Origin: an uncultured Oscillospiraceae bacterium
Lineage (GTDB): Bacteria > Bacillota_A > Clostridia > Oscillospirales > Oscillospiraceae
DNA length: 7,057 bases
Reading direction: 5' to 3'
NCBI GenBank assembly: GCA_947631675.1
Contig: CANRMG010000098.1
Coordinates: 1 to 7,057 of the forward strand
Part shown: one piece after another, positions 6,636 to 7,057 of the stretch
How the letters are laid out: each line of letters begins with the position of its first letter
Numbering within the stretch: position 1 is the stretch's first letter
Program-made: the position numbers and the translations under genes
The notes under the pieces: generated by a model
Told to the model about the DNA's origin: nothing
What the model saw: only the letters and a program-made list of their open reading frames with translations
Database searches by the model: none

Positions 6636-6663
6636 GGCCCGCCTCCTGGCATGGAGACGGGCC
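6636..6663 (+). other. Stable hairpin in the rubrerythrin 5' leader
   Basis: GGCCCGCCTCC (6636-6646) pairs with GGAGACGGGCC (6653-6663) around a TGGCAT loop, giving 11 positions with one C-A mismatch (6642/6657). It begins about 12 nt after the predicted transcription start and lies 20 nt upstream of the ribosome binding site. No T-run follows on the plus strand, so it is not a standard terminator in that direction. A 5' mRNA-stabilising hairpin is one reasonable reading; a protein-binding or attenuating element is another. Function is inferred. Confidence 0.6.
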
Positions 6664-6699
6664 CCGATTATCAAAATTCATGCAAAGGAGATACGATCT

Positions 6700-7057
6700 A
6701 TGAACAAGTACGCCGGTACGCAGACCGAGAAGAACCTGGAAGCCGCCTTTGCCGGCGAGAGCCAGGCCCGCAACAAGTACACCTACTTCGCCTCCAAGGC
6801 CAAGAAGGAGGGCTTCGAGCAGATCGCGGCCATCTTCCAGAAGACCGCCGACAACGAGAAGGAGCACGCCAAGCTCTGGTTCAAGGAGCTGGAGGGCATC
6901 GGCACCACCGCCGAGAATCTGGCCGCCGCGGCCGACGGCGAGAACTACGAGTGGACCGACATGTATGCCGGCTTCGCCGACACCGCCGACGCCGAGGGCT
7001 TCCATGAGCTGGCCGCCCGGTTCCGTCTGGTGGCCGCCATCGAGAAGACCCACGAGG
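6700..7057 (+). CDS. rbr: Rubrerythrin, N-terminal diiron domain (3' end outside window)
   Basis: The first 119 codons of rubrerythrin, a non-haem diiron peroxidase that reduces hydrogen peroxide in the cytoplasm of anaerobes using electrons from NAD(P)H via rubredoxin-type carriers. The four-helix ferritin-like domain is present, with [11 protein letters not shown] (17-27) and the set of expected iron ligands: Glu20, Glu53 and His56 (ExxH), Glu81, Glu84, Glu115 and His118. Compared with Desulfovibrio rubrerythrin, the loop between the helix pairs is about 13 residues shorter. ATG at 6700 follows AGGAG (6686-6690) with a 9-nt spacer. The frame is open at the right edge, so the C-terminal rubredoxin domain with its Cys4 iron site cannot be confirmed; without it, the gene would be a rubredoxin-less rubrerythrin or erythrin-like form. 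It is transcribed divergently from uppP from its own strong promoter. Confidence 0.96.
   Translation, partial: MNKYAGTQTEKNLEAAFAGESQARNKYTYFASKAKKEGFEQIAAIFQKTADNEKEHAKLWFKELEGIGTTAENLAAAADGENYEWTDMYAGFADTADAEGFHELAARFRLVAAIEKTHE

Noticed and set aside
6631..6663. The rubrerythrin leader hairpin as a minus-strand terminator
   Set aside because: On the minus strand it is followed only by GTTTTGCG, a short U-tract, and it lies upstream of the uppP promoter with no known minus-strand transcript entering it. It is better explained as part of the plus-strand leader.
6523..7053. A 176-codon open frame on the minus strand opposite rubrerythrin
   Set aside because: It is antisense to a gene with its complete diiron ligand set and runs through the promoter region; its Gly/Leu-rich product resembles no known family.

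Overview
The window looks like an ordinary chromosomal segment of a GC-rich Firmicute, most likely a gut clostridium of the Oscillospiraceae type (Flavonifractor/Lawsonibacter/Oscillibacter-like). This is inferred from the gene set (SLH surface protein, Rqc2-type RqcH, Mini-RNase III, SpoIIIE/FtsK translocase, rubrerythrin), strong G/C-ending codon use, and GGAGG-type ribosome binding sites. I cannot name the species. No mobile elements, CRISPR arrays, tRNAs or rRNAs are visible.

Layout: (1) 1-671, plus strand, is the 3' end of a surface protein with the tail of an Ig-like domain and three degenerate SLH repeats. (2) 685-707 is a perfect 10-bp hairpin that ends both this gene and the convergent operon. 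(3) 713-6456, minus strand, is a tight four-gene cluster read as uppP - ftsK/spoIIIE - mrnC - rqcH, with a 17-nt gap, then a 4-nt (GTGA) overlap, then an 11-nt overlap. (4) 6457-6699 is a divergent promoter region holding a good sigma-A promoter for each direction, an AT-rich inverted repeat and a leader hairpin. (5) 6700-7057, plus strand, is the start of a rubrerythrin gene cut by the window end.

How the genes relate: the minus-strand cluster combines cell-envelope lipid-carrier recycling (UppP), septal DNA pumping (FtsK/SpoIIIE), 23S rRNA maturation (MrnC) and rescue of stalled 50S subunits (RqcH). All are housekeeping functions, and the arrangement suggests co-transcription with translational coupling. 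Rubrerythrin is a separate oxidative-stress unit transcribed the other way. I found no convincing novel system. The points most worth a second look are the Glu-for-Asp change at the RqcH DR motif, mrnC placed outside its familiar cysS context, the AT-rich palindrome over the operon promoter, the rubrerythrin leader hairpin, and sequence changes near conserved motor motifs of the translocase.
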